A DNA stretch of 46,724 nt from Sphaerisporangium sp. TRM90804 (GCF_029846175.1 NZ_JARWAC010000039.1:1-46724), one strand, 5' to 3'. Positions 1 through 9,921 are shown, numbered from the stretch's first letter. Notes: generated by a model not told the origin, from the sequence alone. Program-made: numbers and translations.

Positions 1-21
1 GCCGGGGGCGTCGCCCCCGGC
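1..21. terminator. Stem-loop terminator downstream of the PAP2/kinase gene
   Basis: A 10-bp perfect GC stem (GCCGGGGGCG paired with CGCCCCCGGC around one central base) lies just after the stop codon of the minus-strand gene that ends at 37. It has no U-tract, which is usual for high-GC actinomycete terminators. Confidence 0.6.
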
Positions 22-36
22 CGCCGGCTCTTCGCG

Positions 37-1542
37 TCAGTCGACGGGCCGGAAGACAAGCAGCGAGCGGGGGCGCTTGCCGAAGGTCACCGGGCCCGCG
101 GCCGTGAACGTCTCGCCGTCGCGCGCCAGCCGGATCCGCGCGCCGGCGCCCTGGGGGGACTCCACGTGCACGGTGTCGGCGCGCCACTGCAGGTAGTGCC
201 GCGACATGCCGGCCAGCCCCGCGACGGTGCTGGCCAGGGCGTGCAGCCGGGGCAGCCGTGAGGCGGCGGTCAGCAGGCGGACGTCCAGCACGCCGTCCTC
301 CAGCCGGTCGCGGTGGGTGGGGGCGACGCCGCGCGACTGGTAGGCGCAGTTGCCCGCGAACAGCAGCCAGACCCTGTGCCGCCGCCCGTCGACGAGCAGC
401 TCCTCGGGACGATGGCGGCGCGCCATGACCGTCGCCATCGCGACGACCAGCGCGGGCCACTTGCCGATCCTCCCGTCCCAGCGCCGGCGCTGGTCGACGA
501 CCGCCGGGTAGACGCCGAGGCTGGCGGTGTTGAGGAAGACCCGCCCGGCGACCTCCCCGACGTCCACCGCGACCACGTGCCCCGCCTGGTAGGCGGCGAC
601 CGCCTCCTCCATGGTCTCCAGGCCCAGCGTGCGGGCGAAGTGGTCGAGGGTGCCCGACGGGATGGGCAGCAGCGGGACGCCGTGGTCGAGGGCGGCCCGC
701 GCGCCGCAGTTCATCGTGCCGTCGCCCCCGGCGACGGCGAGCACCCGGGCACGGGCGGCGGCGTCCCGCAGCAACGCGGCCAGGTCGTCGCCGGGCCCGG
801 CTTCGAGCACCTCGGCCTCCGGGAGCACCTTGCGCAGGGCGGCCGCCGTGCCGCACTCGTGGCCGGCCGCGCTGTTGACGACCGCGACGAGCCCCTTGCC
901 GTCGGGGTCGAGGTCGTGCAGCGGCGCGGTGGCGGCGACGCGGGCCTCACCGATCACCGTCTGGCCCGGCCACAGGCGCCTGGTGACCATGGCGGCGCAC
1001 ATGCCGAGCGCCATGCCGGCCAGCACGTCGCCGGGGTAGTGGACGCCGACGTAGACGCGGGAGAAGCAGACGGCGCCGGCGGCGAGCCCGACGGGCACCG
1101 CGACCCGCGCGGGCGCCTCCATCGCGATGCCCGCGGCGAACGCCGCCGCCGAGGCCGAGTGACCCGAGGGGAACGAGTGGGAGGTCGGCACCTTGGCCAG
1201 CCGTGCCAGGGGGAAGTCGGCGATCGAGGGCCGGGCCCGGGCGAACGCCTGCTTGCCCAGCAGGTTGACCACCGGGCTGGCCAGGCTGATCGCCAGCAGC
1301 CCCCGGGTGGCGGCGCGGCGCATCCGCCTGCGCCCGGTGAGCGCGAACGCGCCCGCCACGGCCACCCACAGCAGGGAGTTGTCGGCGGCCCTGGAGAGCC
1401 GGGGAAGCACGCGGTCGCATCCGGGCAGGTGCGCGTCGGCCACCGATTTGAACAGGCGCCGGTCCACCGCTCCGAGCCGCTTCCTCATCCTCGCCCGAGC
1501 ACCGGGCCCCGTCGCCTTCCGCATGAACACCTTGATGCCCAC
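37..1542 (-). CDS. Bifunctional PAP2 phosphatase / diacylglycerol kinase-like lipid kinase
   Basis: This 501-residue protein fuses two lipid enzymes. The N-terminal half is a membrane PAP2 phosphatase with all three motifs: K97-x6-RP (to about 105), SFPSGHS at 123-129 and SRVYVGVHYPGD at 161-172, with hydrophobic segments between them. The C-terminal half (about 215-500) is a DAGK/sphingosine-kinase-type catalytic domain with GGDGT at 272-276. Such fusions are known in actinobacteria and probably dephosphorylate and rephosphorylate lipid substrates at the membrane; the substrate cannot be read from sequence. The glycine-rich loop reads SGTLDHFA (296-303), with Asp where family members usually have Asn. 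The start could be ATG 1542 or the ATG seven codons in. It follows meaB by about 85 bp on the same strand but is not an obvious part of that pathway. Confidence 0.88.
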   Translation of the reverse strand: MGIKVFMRKATGPGARARMRKRLGAVDRRLFKSVADAHLPGCDRVLPRLSRAADNSLLWVAVAGAFALTGRRRMRRAATRGLLAISLASPVVNLLGKQAFARARPSIADFPLARLAKVPTSHSFPSGHSASAAAFAAGIAMEAPARVAVPVGLAAGAVCFSRVYVGVHYPGDVLAGMALGMCAAMVTRRLWPGQTVIGEARVAATAPLHDLDPDGKGLVAVVNSAAGHECGTAAALRKVLPEAEVLEAGPGDDLAALLRDAAARARVLAVAGGDGTMNCGARAALDHGVPLLPIPSGTLDHFARTLGLETMEEAVAAYQAGHVVAVDVGEVAGRVFLNTASLGVYPAVVDQRRRWDGRIGKWPALVVAMATVMARRHRPEELLVDGRRHRVWLLFAGNCAYQSRGVAPTHRDRLEDGVLDVRLLTAASRLPRLHALASTVAGLAGMSRHYLQWRADTVHVESPQGAGARIRLARDGETFTAAGPVTFGKRPRSLLVFRPVD

Positions 1543-1627
1543 GAGAGCCGCCGCCAGACACTCGCCGGGCAGATTGCCCCACCTGTCCCCCCTGGTCGGC
1601 CCCGGATCGTCAGCGACGGGGGCGGCT

Positions 1628-2671
1628 TCACCTAGACGCGCCCCACCCCTTCGATGGAGGCTCCGCCGGAGCCGCCGGTGCCCTGAGCGGGGCCCCGCCC
1701 GCGGCGAAGGCGGCCAGAAGGCGGTCGGCGGCCAGTGACGGCGTGAGGGTGCCCTCCAGGACCTCGCGTTCCACCTCGCCGGTGATGGCGGCGACGTCGG
1801 GGTGCTCCCTGAGCCCGGACAGCAGGCGGTCGCGCACGAGCGTCCACGTCCAGCCGACCTGCTGGCGGCGGCGCTTGGCGGCCAGTTCTCCGGAGGCCTC
1901 CATGAGGTCCTGGTGGCGGGTGATCCGCGACCACAGCTCGTCCAGGCCGGCGCCGGTCATGCCGCTGCAGGTGAGCACCGGCGTCTCCCAGCCCCCGCCG
2001 CCCGCGCGCAGCAGGCGCAGGGCCCCGGCCAGCTCGCGGGCGGCCTTGCGGGCGTCCAGCTCGTGCGGGCCGTCGGCCTTGTTGACGGCGACGACGTCGG
2101 CCAACTCCAGCACGCCCTTCTTGATGCCCTGGAGCTGGTCGCCGGTCCTGGCCAGCGTGAGCAGCAGGAAGGTGTCCACCATCTCGGCGACGGCGGTCTC
2201 GGACTGCCCGACGCCGACGGTCTCCACCAGGACGACGTCGAACCCGGCCGCCTCGACGACCACCATCGCCTCGCGGGTGGCCTTGGTGACGCCGCCCAGG
2301 GTGCCGGAGGTCGGCGACGGCCTGATGTAGGCGGCGGGGTCGGCCGACAGGCGGGCCATGCGGGTCTTGTCGCCCAGGATGCTGCCGCCGGTGCGCGTCG
2401 AGGACGGGTCGACGGCGAGCACCGCCACCCGGTGCCCCAGCCCGGTCAGGTGGACGCCGAGCGCGTCGATGAAGGTGGACTTCCCCACCCCCGGCACGCC
2501 GGTCACGCCGACCCGCCTGGCCTTGCCGGACAGCGGGGTCAGCTCGACGAGCAGCCGCTGGGCCAGCTCCCGGTGGTCGGGCCTGGTGGACTCCACGAGC
2601 GTGATCGCGCGGGCGATCCAGCCCACCGAGCCCGCGCGCACGCCTTGCACGTAGTCGTCAAGCGGCGGCAT
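1628..2671 (-). CDS. meaB: Methylmalonyl-CoA mutase-associated GTPase MeaB
   Basis: This is a 347-residue G3E-family P-loop GTPase. MeaB proteins gate B12 cofactor loading and protect methylmalonyl-CoA mutase from inactivation. The Walker A motif GVPGVGKST lies at about 58-66, followed by an [20 protein letters not shown] stretch typical of MeaB/ArgK and an NKAD guanine-specificity motif near residue 197. Its ATG at 2671 overlaps the end of the large mutase gene by 14 nt, so the two are translationally coupled. Length and motif order match the family, and the neighbouring mutase genes make the role secure. Confidence 0.96.
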   Translation of the reverse strand: MPPLDDYVQGVRAGSVGWIARAITLVESTRPDHRELAQRLLVELTPLSGKARRVGVTGVPGVGKSTFIDALGVHLTGLGHRVAVLAVDPSSTRTGGSILGDKTRMARLSADPAAYIRPSPTSGTLGGVTKATREAMVVVEAAGFDVVLVETVGVGQSETAVAEMVDTFLLLTLARTGDQLQGIKKGVLELADVVAVNKADGPHELDARKAARELAGALRLLRAGGGGWETPVLTCSGMTGAGLDELWSRITRHQDLMEASGELAAKRRRQQVGWTWTLVRDRLLSGLREHPDVAAITGEVEREVLEGTLTPSLAADRLLAAFAAGGAPLRAPAAPAEPPSKGWGASR

Positions 2672-4856
2672 GACCGAGCCGGGCGGAAAGGTCGCGCAGC
2701 AGGTCGAGGGCGGCGTCGGCGATGACCGTGCCGGGCGGGAAGATCGCGGACGCGCCCGCGTGGCGCAGCGCCTGGTGGTCGTCCGGCGGGATCACGCCGC
2801 CCACGACGATCATGACGTCGTCGCGGCCGAGATCGCCCAGGGCGTCGCGCAGGGCCGGCACCAGCGTCAGGTGCCCGGCGGCGAGGGAGGAGACGCCGAC
2901 GACGTGCACGTCGGCCTCGACGGCCTGGCGTGCCACCTCGGCGGGCGTCTGGAACAGCGGGCCGACGTCGACGTCGAAGCCGAGGTCGGCGAAGGCGGTG
3001 GCGATCACCTTCTGGCCGCGGTCGTGCCCGTCCTGGCCGATCTTGGCGACCAGGATGCGCGGCCTGCGACCCTCCTGGCGCTCGAAGGCCGCGCACGCGG
3101 CCCTGACCTTCTCGATGTTGGCGGCGTCGCCGGCCTCGTCGCGGTACACGCCCGTGATGGTACGGACCTGGCCGGCGTGCCGCCCGAACACCTTCTCCAG
3201 CGCGTCGGAGATCTCGCCCACCGTGGCCATGGCGCGGGCGGCGTCCACGGCCAGGGCCAGCAGGTTGCCGTCCCCCGCGGCGCCCCTGGTGAGCGCCTCC
3301 AGCGCGTCCTGGCAGGCCCGCTCGTCGCGTTCCTCGCGCAGGCGGCGCAGCTTGCCGATCTGCTCGGCCCGCACCGCGGTGTTGTCGACCTTGAGCACCT
3401 CGATGACCTCGTCGGCGGCCGTCGAGCGGTACTTGTTGACACCGATCACCGGCTGCCTGCCGGAGTCGATGCGCGCCTGGGCGCGGGCGGCGGCCTCCTC
3501 GATGCGCAGCTTGGGCAGCCCGGCCTCGATGGCCTTGGCCATGCCGCCCGCCCGCTCGACCTCCTGGATGTGGCCGCGCGCCCGCCGCGCCAGCTCGTAC
3601 GTCAGCCGCTCGACGTAGGCGCTGCCGCCCCAGGGGTCGATGACACGGCAGGTGCCCGACTCCTGCTGCAGCAGGATCTGAGTGTTGCGCGCGATGCGGG
3701 CCGAGAAGTCGGTCGGCAGCGCCAGGGCCTCGTCCAGGGCGTTGGTGTGCAGCGACTGGGTGTGCCCCTGGGTGGCGGCCATCGCCTCCACGCAGGTGCG
3801 CACCACGTTGTTGAACACGTCCTGCGCGGTGAGCGACCAACCCGACGTCTGGCTGTGGGTGCGCAGCGACAGCGAACGGGGGTCGGCGGCGCCGAAGTCC
3901 TTGACCATCCCGGCCCACAGCAGCCGCGCCGCGCGCAGCTTGGCGACCTCCATGAAGAAGTTCATCCCGATGCACCAGAAGAACGACAGCCGCGGCGCGA
4001 ACGCGTCGATCCCGAGCCCCGCGTCCACCCCGGCCCGCAGGTACTCCGCCCCGTCGGCCAGCGTGTAGGCCAGCTCCAGGTCACAGGTCGCCCCGGCCTC
4101 CTGGATGTGGTACCCCGAGATCGAGATCGAGTTGAACCTCGGCATCTCCCGGGAGGTGTAACGGAAGATGTCGGAGATGATCCGCATCGACGGGCCCGGG
4201 GGGTAGATGTAGGTGTTGCGGACCATGAACTCCTTGAGGATGTCGTTCTGGATCGTCCCCATCAGCCGGTCGGGCGCCACCCCCTGCTCCTCGGCGGCCA
4301 CGATGTACAGCGCCAGCACCGGCAGCACCGCGCCGTTCATCGTCATCGACACGCTCATCCGATCCAGCGGGATCCCGTCGAACAACTCCCGCATGTCGTA
4401 GATCGAGTCGATCGCCACCCCCGCCATGCCCACATCACCCGCCACCCGCGGGTGGTCGGAGTCGTACCCCCGGTGGGTGGCCAGGTCGAACGCCACCGAC
4501 AGGCCCTTCTGCCCGGCCGCCAGGTTGCGCCGGTAGAACGCGTTGGACTGCTGGGCGGTGGAGAACCCCGCGTACTGCCGGATCGTCCACGGCCGCGTGG
4601 CGTACATCGTCGGATACGGCCCCCGCACGAACGGCGCCATCCCCGGATACGCCGACAGGAAGTCCAGGCCGTCAAGGTCGGCGGCGGTGTAGAGCGGCTT
4701 GACGCCGATGCCCTCGGGGGTGTCCCACAGCAGGTCGGCGGGGCTCTCGCCGGCCTGCTCGCGTACGGCCTCGGCCCAGTCGCCCAGCCCGGCGGCCTCG
4801 CGCGCGGCCGGCTCGGGGCCGTCGCTCAGGGGGATGCCGGAGAACTCGGGGATCAT
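2658..4856 (-). CDS. mutB: Methylmalonyl-CoA mutase large (B12-binding) subunit
   Basis: This 732-residue catalytic subunit interconverts succinyl-CoA and (R)-methylmalonyl-CoA in propionate, odd-chain and branched-chain catabolism, and supplies methylmalonyl units for polyketides. The N-terminal TIM barrel contains the [19 protein letters not shown] stretch seen in these enzymes. The C-terminal cobalamin domain carries DGHDRG at about 609-614, where the His is the lower axial cobalt ligand. The ATG at 4856 was chosen because it overlaps the small-subunit stop as ATGA; a longer reading frame to 4910 only adds non-conserved residues inside the neighbour. Operon order is mutA-mutB-meaB. No epimerase is present in the window. 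Confidence 0.97.
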   Translation of the reverse strand: MIPEFSGIPLSDGPEPAAREAAGLGDWAEAVREQAGESPADLLWDTPEGIGVKPLYTAADLDGLDFLSAYPGMAPFVRGPYPTMYATRPWTIRQYAGFSTAQQSNAFYRRNLAAGQKGLSVAFDLATHRGYDSDHPRVAGDVGMAGVAIDSIYDMRELFDGIPLDRMSVSMTMNGAVLPVLALYIVAAEEQGVAPDRLMGTIQNDILKEFMVRNTYIYPPGPSMRIISDIFRYTSREMPRFNSISISGYHIQEAGATCDLELAYTLADGAEYLRAGVDAGLGIDAFAPRLSFFWCIGMNFFMEVAKLRAARLLWAGMVKDFGAADPRSLSLRTHSQTSGWSLTAQDVFNNVVRTCVEAMAATQGHTQSLHTNALDEALALPTDFSARIARNTQILLQQESGTCRVIDPWGGSAYVERLTYELARRARGHIQEVERAGGMAKAIEAGLPKLRIEEAAARAQARIDSGRQPVIGVNKYRSTAADEVIEVLKVDNTAVRAEQIGKLRRLREERDERACQDALEALTRGAAGDGNLLALAVDAARAMATVGEISDALEKVFGRHAGQVRTITGVYRDEAGDAANIEKVRAACAAFERQEGRRPRILVAKIGQDGHDRGQKVIATAFADLGFDVDVGPLFQTPAEVARQAVEADVHVVGVSSLAAGHLTLVPALRDALGDLGRDDVMIVVGGVIPPDDHQALRHAGASAIFPPGTVIADAALDLLRDLSARLGHAAA

Positions 4857-6670
4857 GGGGCCACTCCCAGGTCGTCGAAGGTGGTGCGGAGCACCTCCAG
4901 CACGTCGCATCCGGCGTACAGGCGGGAGTCCACACCTTCATGGTGCCCCTTCCCCGCCAGCCAGATCCTCCTGGCCCCCGCCCGCCGCAGCGCGGCGGCG
5001 ACGGCCGTCGCGTGCTCCTCGTACAGCGCGTCGCTGGAGCACAGGCAGGCCACCTGGGCGCCCGCGCCGGTGAACGCCTTCGCGACGGCCTCCGGGTCGG
5101 TGCCCGGGCCGGAGGTGACGGTGGCGACGCCCCCGGACTGGAACAGGCCGGCGGCGAACGCGGCCCGCGCGCCGTGCGCGGCCGGCGGGCCGATCGTGGC
5201 CAGGAACACCTCGGGCCGGGCCTGCGCGCGGTCGGCGCGGTCGCGCAGGGCCTCGAAGTCCTGGGCGTAGTGGACACGCGGCAGGCCGCCCCCGGCGGGC
5301 TCGGGCGCGGCCTCGCGCACCGGGCGGCGCTCGGCGAGGTCGGGGTACTCGCTGACGCCGGTGATCGGAGTCGCGCGGCGGGCGATGTCGCGGAACCGGC
5401 GTTCGCGGGTGGCGGCGAGCCGCTCGGGCACCAGCCGGTCCTGGGCCGCCTCGGCGCCGCCCGCGCGCTCGATCTCCTGGAACCACTCCCAGGCGCGCTC
5501 GGCGAGGTCGGCGGTGAGCCGCTCGACGTACCAGGAGCCGCCGGCCGGGTCGACGACCCGGGCCAGGTGGGCCTCGTCGACGAGCAGCGCCTGGGTGTTG
5601 CGGGCGATCCGCCGGGCGAAGGCGTCGGGCAGGCCGAGGCGCGCGTCGAACGGCTGCACGGTGATCGCGCCGGCGCCGCCGACCCCTGCGCCGAAGCAGG
5701 CCAGCGTGGTGCGCAGCATGTTCACGAAGGGGTCGCGGGCCGTCATCATCGCCGAGGAGGTGACCGCGTGCTGGGCCTGGCCCGGCCCTCCGGCCACGCC
5801 GCACACCTCGGCGACGCGCGCCCACAGCCGCCGCGCGGCGCGGAACTTGGCGATGGTGAGGAACTGGTCGGCCGTGGCCGCGTACCGGAACTCCAACTGC
5901 GCCAGTGCCTGCTCGGCGGACAGGCCGGCGTCGGTGAGGGCGCGCAGGTAGGCGACGCCGGTCGCGATGGAGCAGCCGAGCTCCTCGGCGTCGCCGCCGC
6001 CGGCGTCGTGGTACGGCGTGGCGTCGACGGTGACCGCGCGCAGGCCGGGCACCTCGGCGGCGCGGCGGGCCAGGCCGGCGAGGCCGGTCAGCGGGACGGC
6101 GGCGCCGGTGCGGGCGCGCAGGCCCAGGGGGTCGGCGCCGAGGTTGCCGCCCGCCGGGGCGGCGCCGCCGCCGGTGGCAAGCCGCAGGAAGACCTCGGCG
6201 GCCTCGGCGGTGCGGGCGCCGGCGTCGAGCACGACGGGCGCCAGGTCGAGGTAGACGCCGTCCAGGACCGCGGGCAGGGCGGCGGGGTCGAGGCCGCCGT
6301 CGCCGAGGACGAGCCACAGGGAGGTGACGCCGCTCTCCAGGTCGGCCAGCACGGCCTCCCGGGTGACGGCGGGGTCGGGGTGGGCGTGCCGCTGGCGGAC
6401 GTCCCAGCCCGTGGGCGTGCCGCCGATGGGGGTGCCGCCGCGCACGTACGGCGCGAAGCCGGGAAGGCCGGGGTCGCCGGGCAGGTCTCCGGCGTCGTAC
6501 AGGGGGGCCACCGTGACGCCGTCGTAGGTCGTGTGGGCCAGCGCCTCCTCGGGCGAGCCCACCTCGGCCCCGGACTTGCGCAGCACGGCCACGGCGAGGC
6601 GCCGCCAGTCGTCCCGCGTGCTCGGCGGGAAGGCGGCGCCCGGATGGAACTCCTCAGGCTGCACGGTCAT
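4853..6670 (-). CDS. mutA: Methylmalonyl-CoA mutase small subunit
   Basis: This 605-residue partner subunit of the heterodimeric mutase is homologous to MutB over the barrel (for example the [20 protein letters not shown] region). Its C-terminal B12 domain is degenerate: the cofactor position reads [15 protein letters not shown] instead of DxHxxG, as expected for a non-catalytic small subunit. It starts at ATG 6670 and its stop overlaps the MutB start by four bases. The ribosome site (CCGGGGC) is weak. The reading is very Ala/Gly/Arg rich, like the neighbouring genes. It is the first gene of the mutase operon. Confidence 0.95.
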   Translation of the reverse strand: MTVQPEEFHPGAAFPPSTRDDWRRLAVAVLRKSGAEVGSPEEALAHTTYDGVTVAPLYDAGDLPGDPGLPGFAPYVRGGTPIGGTPTGWDVRQRHAHPDPAVTREAVLADLESGVTSLWLVLGDGGLDPAALPAVLDGVYLDLAPVVLDAGARTAEAAEVFLRLATGGGAAPAGGNLGADPLGLRARTGAAVPLTGLAGLARRAAEVPGLRAVTVDATPYHDAGGGDAEELGCSIATGVAYLRALTDAGLSAEQALAQLEFRYAATADQFLTIAKFRAARRLWARVAEVCGVAGGPGQAQHAVTSSAMMTARDPFVNMLRTTLACFGAGVGGAGAITVQPFDARLGLPDAFARRIARNTQALLVDEAHLARVVDPAGGSWYVERLTADLAERAWEWFQEIERAGGAEAAQDRLVPERLAATRERRFRDIARRATPITGVSEYPDLAERRPVREAAPEPAGGGLPRVHYAQDFEALRDRADRAQARPEVFLATIGPPAAHGARAAFAAGLFQSGGVATVTSGPGTDPEAVAKAFTGAGAQVACLCSSDALYEEHATAVAAALRRAGARRIWLAGKGHHEGVDSRLYAGCDVLEVLRTTFDDLGVAP

Positions 6671-6710
6671 GCCCCGGATGGTAGGCGTTCGGGCTCGAGG
6701 ACGACACTTC

Positions 6711-6757
6711 GGGGACCCCTGTCGGCGACCGGGATCCCCGGGATCCCCGGGGTCCCC
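6711..6757. terminator. Inverted repeat between amidase and mutase operon
   Basis: GGGGACCCC at 6711-6719 pairs with GGGGTCCCC at 6749-6757, and the loop contains its own GGGATCCC-type palindromes. It lies beyond the 3' end of the minus-strand amidase gene and just upstream of mutA. It therefore probably ends amidase transcription, although an operator role for mutA cannot be excluded. Confidence 0.45.
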
Positions 6758-6825
6758 GCCTGGTCACGGCTCCGTGCGGGGCGTCCCGGCCGCGCCGCCC
6801 GGCGGACGGGCGCCTCCGGCGGCGG

Positions 6826-7605
6826 TCAGGTGATCGGGGCGTCGAAGGCGGCGTCCCACGTGTTGCGGCCGACGACGCCGTCGTCGTCGAGGTTCTGCTG
6901 CTGCTGGAAGCCGATGCACACCTCGCGCGAGGCCGGGCCGTAGGCGCCGTCGACGTCGATCGTCCAGCCGCGCTTGTCCATCTGGGCCTGCCAGGTGCGC
7001 ACGTCGTCGCCGCGCATGACCGGCGGGTACTTCAGGAGCCTGCCGGGCCACTGCGGGCGCTGCTCCTCCGGCGGGTCGGTGGGGTCGGGCTGCCCGCCGG
7101 GACGCGGGGCGCCCCTCTTCACCCAGGAGTACAGCGCATCGCCCGGGCAGGAGGTCGCGTAACCGTCGCGGTGGCCCTTGACCTCCCGCCCGGCGCCGCC
7201 CTCGGCGCGCAGGTACTCGATCGCGTCGACGATGCCGTGCAGCATCGCGTCCGGCGGCTTGACCAGCCCTGAGGACCCGACCAGGCCGAGCACGGCGTAG
7301 TGGCCGGAGTTGAGGCCGGCCCCGTTGGCGGCGGGCACGCGGCGGGGGCCGCGCCCGACGAAGACCTTGCGGTGCGGGCACGCCACCATGCTGTAGCCGA
7401 TGTCGATCCAGCCGTTGCCGTCCATGTGGAAACTCTGGATCGACTTCACCAGCGCCACGCACTTGGCGTGGTCGTCGACGATCGCCGGCTCGACCCGCCC
7501 GCCCGTGTAGTGGACTTTCACGCCTTTGGTAGACGTCAGCGTCGAATAGGAACCGCGAGGGGCGCGGGCGCCCCAATCTTTGCGCGACACGAGGTCGATA
7601 GCCAC
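6826..7605 (-). CDS. PGRP-type N-acetylmuramoyl-L-alanine amidase with peptidoglycan-binding domain
   Basis: This 259-residue enzyme is predicted to cut the muramic acid-L-alanine bond of peptidoglycan. Its peptidoglycan-recognition domain begins IDLVSRKDWGAR and has the full zinc-ligand set: His in KVHYTGG, His in GHRDGYATSCPG, and the Cys of the same motif. A PG_binding_1-like domain follows at the C-terminus (YPPVMRGDDVRTWQAQM ... DGVVGRNTWDAAF). GTG 7605 was chosen because GGGAGAA sits about five bases upstream; a longer frame to 7683 reads into the palindromic leader. No signal peptide is visible with either start, which recalls phage-type endolysins, though no other phage genes are near. 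Confidence 0.85.
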   Translation of the reverse strand: MAIDLVSRKDWGARAPRGSYSTLTSTKGVKVHYTGGRVEPAIVDDHAKCVALVKSIQSFHMDGNGWIDIGYSMVACPHRKVFVGRGPRRVPAANGAGLNSGHYAVLGLVGSSGLVKPPDAMLHGIVDAIEYLRAEGGAGREVKGHRDGYATSCPGDALYSWVKRGAPRPGGQPDPTDPPEEQRPQWPGRLLKYPPVMRGDDVRTWQAQMDKRGWTIDVDGAYGPASREVCIGFQQQQNLDDDGVVGRNTWDAAFDAPIT

Positions 7606-7624
7606 GAACTTCTCCCGGGGGGAA

Positions 7625-7646
7625 CGGATATATCCGGATTTAATCC
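7625..7646. promoter_or_regulatory. Adjacent palindromes in the amidase leader
   Basis: CGGATATATCCG (7625-7636) is a perfect 12-bp palindrome. It overlaps GGATTTAATCC (7636-7646), a second inverted repeat. They lie 20-40 bases upstream of the GTG at 7605, in an unusually AT-rich patch. A 9-bp inverted repeat (CCGCTGCGC 7648-7656, GCGCAGCGG 7690-7698) flanks the patch upstream. Operator or leader-structure roles are inferred only from symmetry and position. Confidence 0.4.
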
Positions 7647-7826
7647 ACCGCTGCGCTTCTCCAGGCCCTGCAAAACACCACATTGTGCTGCGCAGCGGTC
7701 GAATCCGCAGGGACTACCCTAGCCAGCCGCACATACGCATATGGACGGCTTGCCTGATGTCGGTATGGATCTGACCAAGCATCGCGATGAGTCGGTAAAG
7801 CCGCGCAGAAGTGGCCCCGGCCGGGG

Positions 7827-8633
7827 TCAGCTCCGGCCGCCGGGGGCGCCGCCCCGCGTCGCGGGCCTGGCCGCGGGGGCCAGGACGGCCGGATCGGACC
7901 GTGCGAGCAGGGCCGGCTCGGTGCGGCGCAGCCCCTGGGACACGGGACGGTCGCCGGAGTCGCGCTCCGGCGCCTCGTCGCCCCAGAAGGGGCCGGCCAG
8001 CCCGAGTTCCTGGAACAGCGCGCGTGCCTCGTCCGGAGTGCGCCGGCGGTACTCCTTGGTCAACCGGCCCGTGTACCAGCGGGTGGCGAGCAGCCACAGC
8101 GTCCGCATGTCGAGCAGGGCTCCGCGGGGGCTGCGGGTCACACGCAGCCACCGGCCGACGTGCTCCTCCGAGCAGAACAGCGCCTGGTGCCCGCAGGCGA
8201 ACATCACGTCGTCCCACATGCGCGGGATGGGCACCAGGAAGTGGGCCATCAGGTCGGAGGTCGGCGGCTCGCCGGGGCAGACGTCCAGAGCCAGGGCCCT
8301 GCCGCACCCGGGGCAGTGGGTCGCCACCAGGCACTCCTCGCCGACCAGCGCCGGGATCGCGAACGAGTCCCAGGCGCAGCCGCCCCACCACTTGGCACGC
8401 CGGCCGGCGACGACGAACCCGAGCGGCACGGCCGACCACGGGTGGGCCATGACGATGCGCCGCCTGCCCTCGTCCAGCACGAGCAGGTGGGCGTCGTGCA
8501 GGGCTCCGAGCGCCTCCAGCGCCTCGGCTGCCCCGACGCCGAACTCGGCGGCCACCTCCTCCGGGCGCGGCGGGTCCCCCCGCTCGGCGAACCGCCGGTA
8601 GACGAACACCCGCACGTCTGCGAGATCGTGCAT
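7827..8633 (-). CDS. MerB-like organomercurial (alkylmercury) lyase family protein
   Basis: This 268-residue protein resembles alkylmercury lyase, which cleaves carbon-mercury bonds. It has an N-terminal winged-helix-like segment (PPRPEEVAAEFGV), then the catalytic CxxD as CAWD (C86, D89) followed by SFAIPALVG, and a second Cys in FACGHQALFC (C147, with C154). Spacing between the two key cysteines is close to that of classical MerB (C96/D99/C159). A Cys-rich CPGCGRALALDVCPG stretch (107-121) lies between them and might bind a metal. No merA, merR or mercury transporter is present, so the true substrate is uncertain. It starts at ATG 8633 and is divergent from the peptidase operon. Confidence 0.78.
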   Translation of the reverse strand: MHDLADVRVFVYRRFAERGDPPRPEEVAAEFGVGAAEALEALGALHDAHLLVLDEGRRRIVMAHPWSAVPLGFVVAGRRAKWWGGCAWDSFAIPALVGEECLVATHCPGCGRALALDVCPGEPPTSDLMAHFLVPIPRMWDDVMFACGHQALFCSEEHVGRWLRVTRSPRGALLDMRTLWLLATRWYTGRLTKEYRRRTPDEARALFQELGLAGPFWGDEAPERDSGDRPVSQGLRRTEPALLARSDPAVLAPAARPATRGGAPGGRS

Positions 8634-8735
8634 GCCCCGGTGATACCCACTCCGACCTGCGCCGACGCAACGCGGCGGCGACCGGGGCGCCGGCCTCCCG
8701 CCGGGGCGCGGGCGCCGGCCCGGCGCTGATCACGG

Positions 8736-8755
8736 ATACGTAAACCTTCCGATGC
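8736..8755 (+). promoter_or_regulatory. 20-bp element shared with the peptide-importer promoter
   Basis: ATACGTAAACCTTCCGATGC occurs here and again, on the opposite strand, at 36410-36429 upstream of the peptide-binding-protein gene. In both places it reads in the direction of the downstream operon. It is AT-rich compared with its surroundings and lies in the short gap before the peptidase operon. It is a candidate operator for the divergent LuxR regulator at 36474, which is inference from position. Confidence 0.6.
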
Positions 8756-8787
8756 GCCCAGAACACCTCGAACCCACAATCGGCCGG

Positions 8788-9921
8788 GTGGTCACCCCGT
8801 CACCCGCCGATCAGAACCGCCCCGGCCGAAGCCGTGTCGCCTTCCACCGCTGGACCGAGGTCGTCCCCTCGGAGACCGGCGCGACCGGTTATCTCGACCC
8901 GTTCGGCGGCGAGACGGCGACCTGGGCGTACACCCGGTGGACGTCGGAGGAGCGGGCGGTCGGGTTCCCCGCCACCGAGCTGGTCCCCTCCTGGGTGGCC
9001 TCCGCGCCCAAGGGCGCCTGGATACGGGTGGAGCTGCGGGCGCGCACCGAAGGCGGCCGGCTGACCAAGTGGTACGACATGGGGCGGTGGGCCGAGGGCG
9101 GCGAGGACATCCACCGCACCTCCCTGCCCGGCCAGGGCGACGAGGACGGCGACGTCGCCGTCGACACCTTCGTCGCCACCCGGCCCGTCACGGCGTACCG
9201 GCTGCGCGTCACGCTGCACGGCGCCGGGGCCCGCGTGCACGAGGCGGGGGTGATGGCCTCGGCCGTCCCCACCGGGGTCGGCGTGCCGGTGAGCGCGCCC
9301 GGCGAAGCGCGCGGCGTCGAGCTGGACGTGCCGCCGCGCTCCCAGCGCACCCACGCCGGCCACTACCCGCAGTGGGGCGGGGGCGGCGAGTCCTGGTGCA
9401 GCCCCGCCTCGATGACCATGGTCATGCAGTACTGGGGCCGCGGGCCCGACCCCGCCGAGCTGGCGTTCGTCGACCCCGCCGACCCCTGCCCGGCCGTCGA
9501 CCACGCCGCCCGGGACATGTACGACCACAGCTACCAGGGCACCGGCAACTGGCCGTTCGGCGTCGCCTACGCCGGGCGGTACGGGCTGCGCGGCCTGGTG
9601 ACCCGGCTGCGCTCGCTCACCGAGGTGGAACGATTCATCGCCGCCGGGGTGCCGGTGCTGACCTCCCAGTCGTTCCGGGACGGCGAGCTGCCGGGCTCGG
9701 GGTACTCGACCGGCGGCCACATCATGGTCGTGACGGGGTTCACCCCCGGCGGGGACGTCGTCGCCAACGATCCGGCGGCGCTGTCCGACGAGACGGTCAA
9801 GAGGACATATCCTCGGGCCGCTTTCGAGCACGTCTGGTTACGAGGTACCGGCAGCGGGGGAATCGTTCATGTCGTCCACCCGCACGACGTCCCACTCCCA
9901 CCCTCGGAGGGCAACTGGTGA
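8788..9921 (+). CDS. C39-like cysteine peptidase family protein
   Basis: This is a C39/papain-fold peptidase of the kind that carries an N-terminal beta-sandwich. Numbering from the first in-frame ATG (8752), the catalytic Cys is C216 in GGGGESWCSPAS, the His is H323 in GGHIMVVTGF and the likely Asp is in VVANDP (340). The ATG at 8752 lies inside the 20-bp shared element, so the GTG at 8788 is preferred here; neither has a strong ribosome site. No signal peptide or membrane segment is seen, so it probably acts inside the cell. Its stop overlaps the next start as GTGA, making it the first gene of a coupled C39-S9-M20 peptidase operon. Confidence 0.82.
   Translation: MVTPSPADQNRPGRSRVAFHRWTEVVPSETGATGYLDPFGGETATWAYTRWTSEERAVGFPATELVPSWVASAPKGAWIRVELRARTEGGRLTKWYDMGRWAEGGEDIHRTSLPGQGDEDGDVAVDTFVATRPVTAYRLRVTLHGAGARVHEAGVMASAVPTGVGVPVSAPGEARGVELDVPPRSQRTHAGHYPQWGGGGESWCSPASMTMVMQYWGRGPDPAELAFVDPADPCPAVDHAARDMYDHSYQGTGNWPFGVAYAGRYGLRGLVTRLRSLTEVERFIAAGVPVLTSQSFRDGELPGSGYSTGGHIMVVTGFTPGGDVVANDPAALSDETVKRTYPRAAFEHVWLRGTGSGGIVHVVHPHDVPLPPSEGNW

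Noticed and set aside
313..1635. Long open frames antisense to the PAP2/kinase gene, and similar long antisense frames opposite most genes
   Set aside because: They are produced by third-position GC bias. Their residues are Arg/Ala/Gly/Pro-rich with no motifs, while the opposite strand encodes a clear protein family.
7690..7720. GGTCGAATCCGCAG, reminiscent of a tRNA T-arm
   Set aside because: No acceptor, D or anticodon arms can be folded around it; it belongs to the inverted repeat in the amidase leader.
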